This document shows positions 13,088-14,898 of a stretch of DNA of 14,898 nucleotides, one piece after another. The notes under the pieces are model-generated. The model saw nothing but the letters and a program-made list of their open reading frames with translations, had not been told where the DNA came from and did not search any database. Both the position numbers and the translations under genes were made by a program. Positions within the stretch are counted from its first letter, which is position 1, and each line of letters begins with the position of its first letter. The stretch is taken from positions 1 to 14,898 of the forward strand of contig CAKPNG010000036.1 of assembly GCA_934168325.1 (NCBI GenBank). Direction: 5' to 3'. Source of the DNA: an uncultured Bacilli bacterium. Lineage in GTDB: Bacteria; Bacillota_I; Bacilli_A; RFN20; CAG-826.

Positions 13088-13093
13088 ATTATA
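13088..13093 (-). promoter_or_regulatory. -10 element of the ABC-F gene
   Basis: TATAAT on the minus strand, exactly 7 bases before the ATG. The -35 is poor (TACAAA with a 17-base spacer). The same 7-base spacing is seen for the CBS gene. Confidence 0.5.
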
Positions 13094-13147
13094 TATAAAA
13101 TTAGTTTGCGTTTGTAGTATAAAGTATAGAATAAAAGGCTTAATAAA

Positions 13148-14098
13148 ATGTATAATATCTATATGCATACAAGTATTTTTAGTTTTAATAGTTTAACGAT
13201 TAATCCTTATTCTTTATTTGGCTATTTTATTACGTATTTATATTTATTTATAATAGGTAGTTTTTTAGGCTATATTGGAGAAGTATTTTTTAGAAGATAT
13301 TTTTCTATGAAAAGATGGATCAATCCAGGATTTTTAAAAGGACCATGTTTACCTTTATATGGATTCGGTTTGATGGGACTTCATTTTATTTGCGAAATAG
13401 GATTTAAGTATTTTTTAAGTCCAAAAGATTCTATATTAAATAATTTATATTATTGTCCTACTAATATTATAACTGCTGATACAATGCCTGTTGGGTCTTT
13501 AACTTTTTGGGCTACAAGTATCTTAGTCATAATTATTATTGGGATAGCTATGACTTTACTTGAATATGTAGCAGGAATTATATTTATAAAAGGACTACGT
13601 ATTAAGTTATGGGATTATTCGAAAATGAAAGGCAATATACAAGGGATTATTTGTCCATTATTTTCTTTTTTACGGCTATTTGTTGGTGCAATATATTGGT
13701 TTGCAATTAGACCATTAATATTAAGAGTAATAAGTTTAATGGTTCCACATATGTGGGTTGCAACATTTTTTATCGGTTTATATTATGGAATATTGTTAAT
13801 TGATTTTATTAATAGTGTGAAATTATCTATTAAAATTACTGGTGAAGCTAGTAAATATAAAAGAGTTGTTGATTTTGAGAAATTCAAACTTAATTTAAGA
13901 AAGAAAGAAGTTAAAGATAGCAAATTAGAGACTTTTATAGAACAAATTAAGGATTCTTTTGCTCCTACAAAAGAAAAAATTGATAAAACAATGAAAAAAA
14001 TAAAAGCTCAAATGTATGTTAATAATGAAATACCAACAACTGGTAATCAGAGTGAAACTCCTAGAACTAAAATTGAAGAACAGGAAAATAAAAAATAA
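13148..14098 (+). CDS. CmpB-type putative ABC transporter permease family protein (PF06541-like)
   Basis: A polytopic membrane protein of the family named putative ABC transporter permease/CmpB, whose real function is not established. Family blocks are GSFLGYIGEVFFRR (37-50), NPGFLKGPCLPLYGFG (59-74), LLEYVAG (137-143) and KLWDYSKMKGNIQGIICP (153-170). Hydrophobic segments lie at about 22-46, 67-84, 118-147, 168-186 and 200-225. A polar, lysine-rich tail (about 235-316) without membrane segments follows and should be cytoplasmic. The ATG at 13148 has AAAAGG 9 bases upstream; a second ATG at codon 6 is possible. It is divergent from the ABC-F gene and ends one base from the stop of the convergent uridine kinase gene. 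There is no ATPase partner next to it; the ABC-F protein is soluble and not a transporter subunit. Confidence 0.8.
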   Translation: MYNIYMHTSIFSFNSLTINPYSLFGYFITYLYLFIIGSFLGYIGEVFFRRYFSMKRWINPGFLKGPCLPLYGFGLMGLHFICEIGFKYFLSPKDSILNNLYYCPTNIITADTMPVGSLTFWATSILVIIIIGIAMTLLEYVAGIIFIKGLRIKLWDYSKMKGNIQGIICPLFSFLRLFVGAIYWFAIRPLILRVISLMVPHMWVATFFIGLYYGILLIDFINSVKLSIKITGEASKYKRVVDFEKFKLNLRKKEVKDSKLETFIEQIKDSFAPTKEKIDKTMKKIKAQMYVNNEIPTTGNQSETPRTKIEEQENKK

Positions 14099-14099
14099 A

Positions 14100-14714
14100 T
14101 TAATCTTTTAAATAAGATTTTAATATAGAAGCAAGGACTTCTATACTGTGATTATTAACAAAACGATCATTATTTATAATAATGTCAGCATAATATTTAC
14201 TTGGGCAAATAATTTCTTCATACATTGGCAAAACAGTTGCAAAATATTGATTGATAATTGAATCATAAGTACGAGCTCTTTCTTTTTGGTCTCGATCGAT
14301 TCTTCTTACTAATCTATTTTCTCTACTTGCATCAATAAAAACATTAAGATCGCTTAAATCTCTAACTTTTTTATTTACTAAAGCCATAATTCCTTCGACG
14401 ATAACAATCTTTTTTGGAACAATATGTATAGTTTTATCAGTTCTATTCGATATGGTAAAATCATAAATAGGTTTATCGATAGGCTCGTCATTTTTCAATT
14501 TATTTAAATGATCTTGTAATAAAATCCAATCAAATGCTTTTGGATGGTCAAAATTGACTTTTCTTCTTTCTTCAAAAGGCATATCTAATTGTTTGTAATA
14601 ATCATCTATTGAAATATGAGTTAAACAATCTTTTCCTAATAAGGAAATTACTCTTGATAAAACATATGTTTTACCACTACCAGAACCACCACCTATTAAT
14701 ATAATTTTTGCCAT
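14100..14714 (-). CDS. udk: Uridine kinase
   Basis: A cytoplasmic pyrimidine salvage enzyme that phosphorylates uridine and cytidine to UMP and CMP using ATP or GTP. The P-loop GGGSGSGKT (8-16) is followed by the catalytic-Asp segment SIDDYYK (35-41), NFDHPKAFDW (54-63), PIYDFTISNRT (82-92), the EGI strand (107-109) and the arginine-rich lid RRIDRDQKERAR (137-148), all typical of Udk. Length 204 matches the usual 205-215. The start has AGAAGGG about 9 bases upstream on the minus strand. It stands alone, convergent with the CmpB-type gene and separated from it by a single base, with no obvious terminator between. Confidence 0.95.
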   Translation of the reverse strand: MAKIILIGGGSGSGKTYVLSRVISLLGKDCLTHISIDDYYKQLDMPFEERRKVNFDHPKAFDWILLQDHLNKLKNDEPIDKPIYDFTISNRTDKTIHIVPKKIVIVEGIMALVNKKVRDLSDLNVFIDASRENRLVRRIDRDQKERARTYDSIINQYFATVLPMYEEIICPSKYYADIIINNDRFVNNHSIEVLASILKSYLKD

Positions 14715-14898
14715 AATTTAAAACCCTTCTTATTTTATAATAGAATAAGATAATTTTGTATCTCTATTTAATTTAATTTAATTAAATTAGAGTAATGCTC
14801 AAATAAAAATTTTAAATCCGAATCCTCTTTTCTAAAATTTAAGTCCTCGAATATAATATAAGTGATGTTGGTGCTACTCAAAAGGAGGTTAAAATAAA
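14715..14898 (+). other. Right-edge intergenic region and 5' region of a gene outside the window
   Basis: No gene is visible here. It holds the udk upstream region, an AT-only palindrome at 14774-14789, a candidate plus-strand promoter (14829-14857) and a strong ribosome binding site AAAGGAGG at 14881-14888. The spacing predicts a start codon right at or just after the window end. The 12 bases at 14835-14846 (AAATTTAAGTCC) also occur in the loop of the rplM leader at 9160-9171. Confidence 0.6.
14829..14857 (+). promoter_or_regulatory. Candidate promoter of the gene beyond the right edge
   Basis: A perfect TATAAT (14852-14857) lies 17 bases after TTTCTA (14829-14834, only 3 of 6 consensus). 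Transcription near 14864 would give a leader of about 35 bases containing AAAGGAGG. Confidence 0.4.

Noticed and set aside
14102..14120. Weak hairpin AATCTT/AAGATT as a terminator between the CmpB-type gene and udk
   Set aside because: It has only six mostly A-T pairs and lies inside the end of udk, so it is too weak to call.
14774..14789. Perfect palindrome TAATTTAATTAAATTA as an operator or terminator
   Set aside because: It contains only A and T in a very AT-rich spacer, lacks a following T run and is expected by chance.

Overview
The window is a gene-dense, very AT-rich (roughly 70% A+T or more by eye) stretch of bacterial chromosome. Strong AGGAGG-type ribosome binding sites, a group II ECF transporter module (ecfA1-ecfA2-ecfT) next to truA, an rplM-rpsI pair with a Firmicutes-style leader, and CCA-encoding tRNAs point to a low-GC Firmicute/Bacilli lineage, perhaps one of the uncultured Mollicutes-related or Erysipelotrichia-like gut groups. 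Tryptophan is always TGG and no gene carries an in-frame TGA; one gene ends in TGA. This fits the standard bacterial code, not the TGA=Trp code of Mycoplasma. The exact taxon cannot be fixed from this window.

Left part (1-5570): peptidase T stands alone and converges on a small CBS-pair protein on the minus strand. Divergent from the CBS gene runs a tightly overlapping operon: dCMP deaminase, EcfA1, EcfA2, EcfT and the tRNA pseudouridine synthase TruA. EcfA1/A2/T form the shared energizing module for vitamin or metal uptake; no substrate-binding S component is present here.

Middle (5570-9060): a second plus-strand operon begins at a good sigma-A-like promoter and carries a YebC2/YeeN-type translation factor, a multi-pass membrane protein resembling the YwaF/TMEM164 family, GalU (UDP-glucose synthesis) and a membrane protein with two SHOCT-like segments between hydrophobic ends. 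It ends at a probable intrinsic terminator. This block sits between truA and rplM-rpsI, which are neighbours in many Firmicutes.

Ribosomal and tRNA section (9100-10470): a perfect TATAAT promoter, a hairpin leader resembling the L13 autoregulatory leader, rplM and rpsI, a strong terminator, then a three-tRNA operon (Ile-GAU, Val-CAC, Thr-UGU) with its own promoter and terminator.

Right part (10470-14898): a nucleoside hydrolase of the MTA/SAH nucleosidase family, convergent with an ABC-F ribosome-associated ATPase (YdiF-like); a CmpB-type (PF06541) membrane protein; a uridine kinase convergent with it; and at the right edge the promoter/ribosome-binding region of a gene that starts just outside the window.

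Most of this is housekeeping. I see no phage, transposon, CRISPR or defence system. The less ordinary points are two minus-strand genes with identical TATAAT-N7-ATG geometry and no Shine-Dalgarno (probable leaderless mRNAs), a perfect 18-bp palindrome in the first codons of one of them, the TMEM164-like protein, and the tandem-SHOCT membrane protein.
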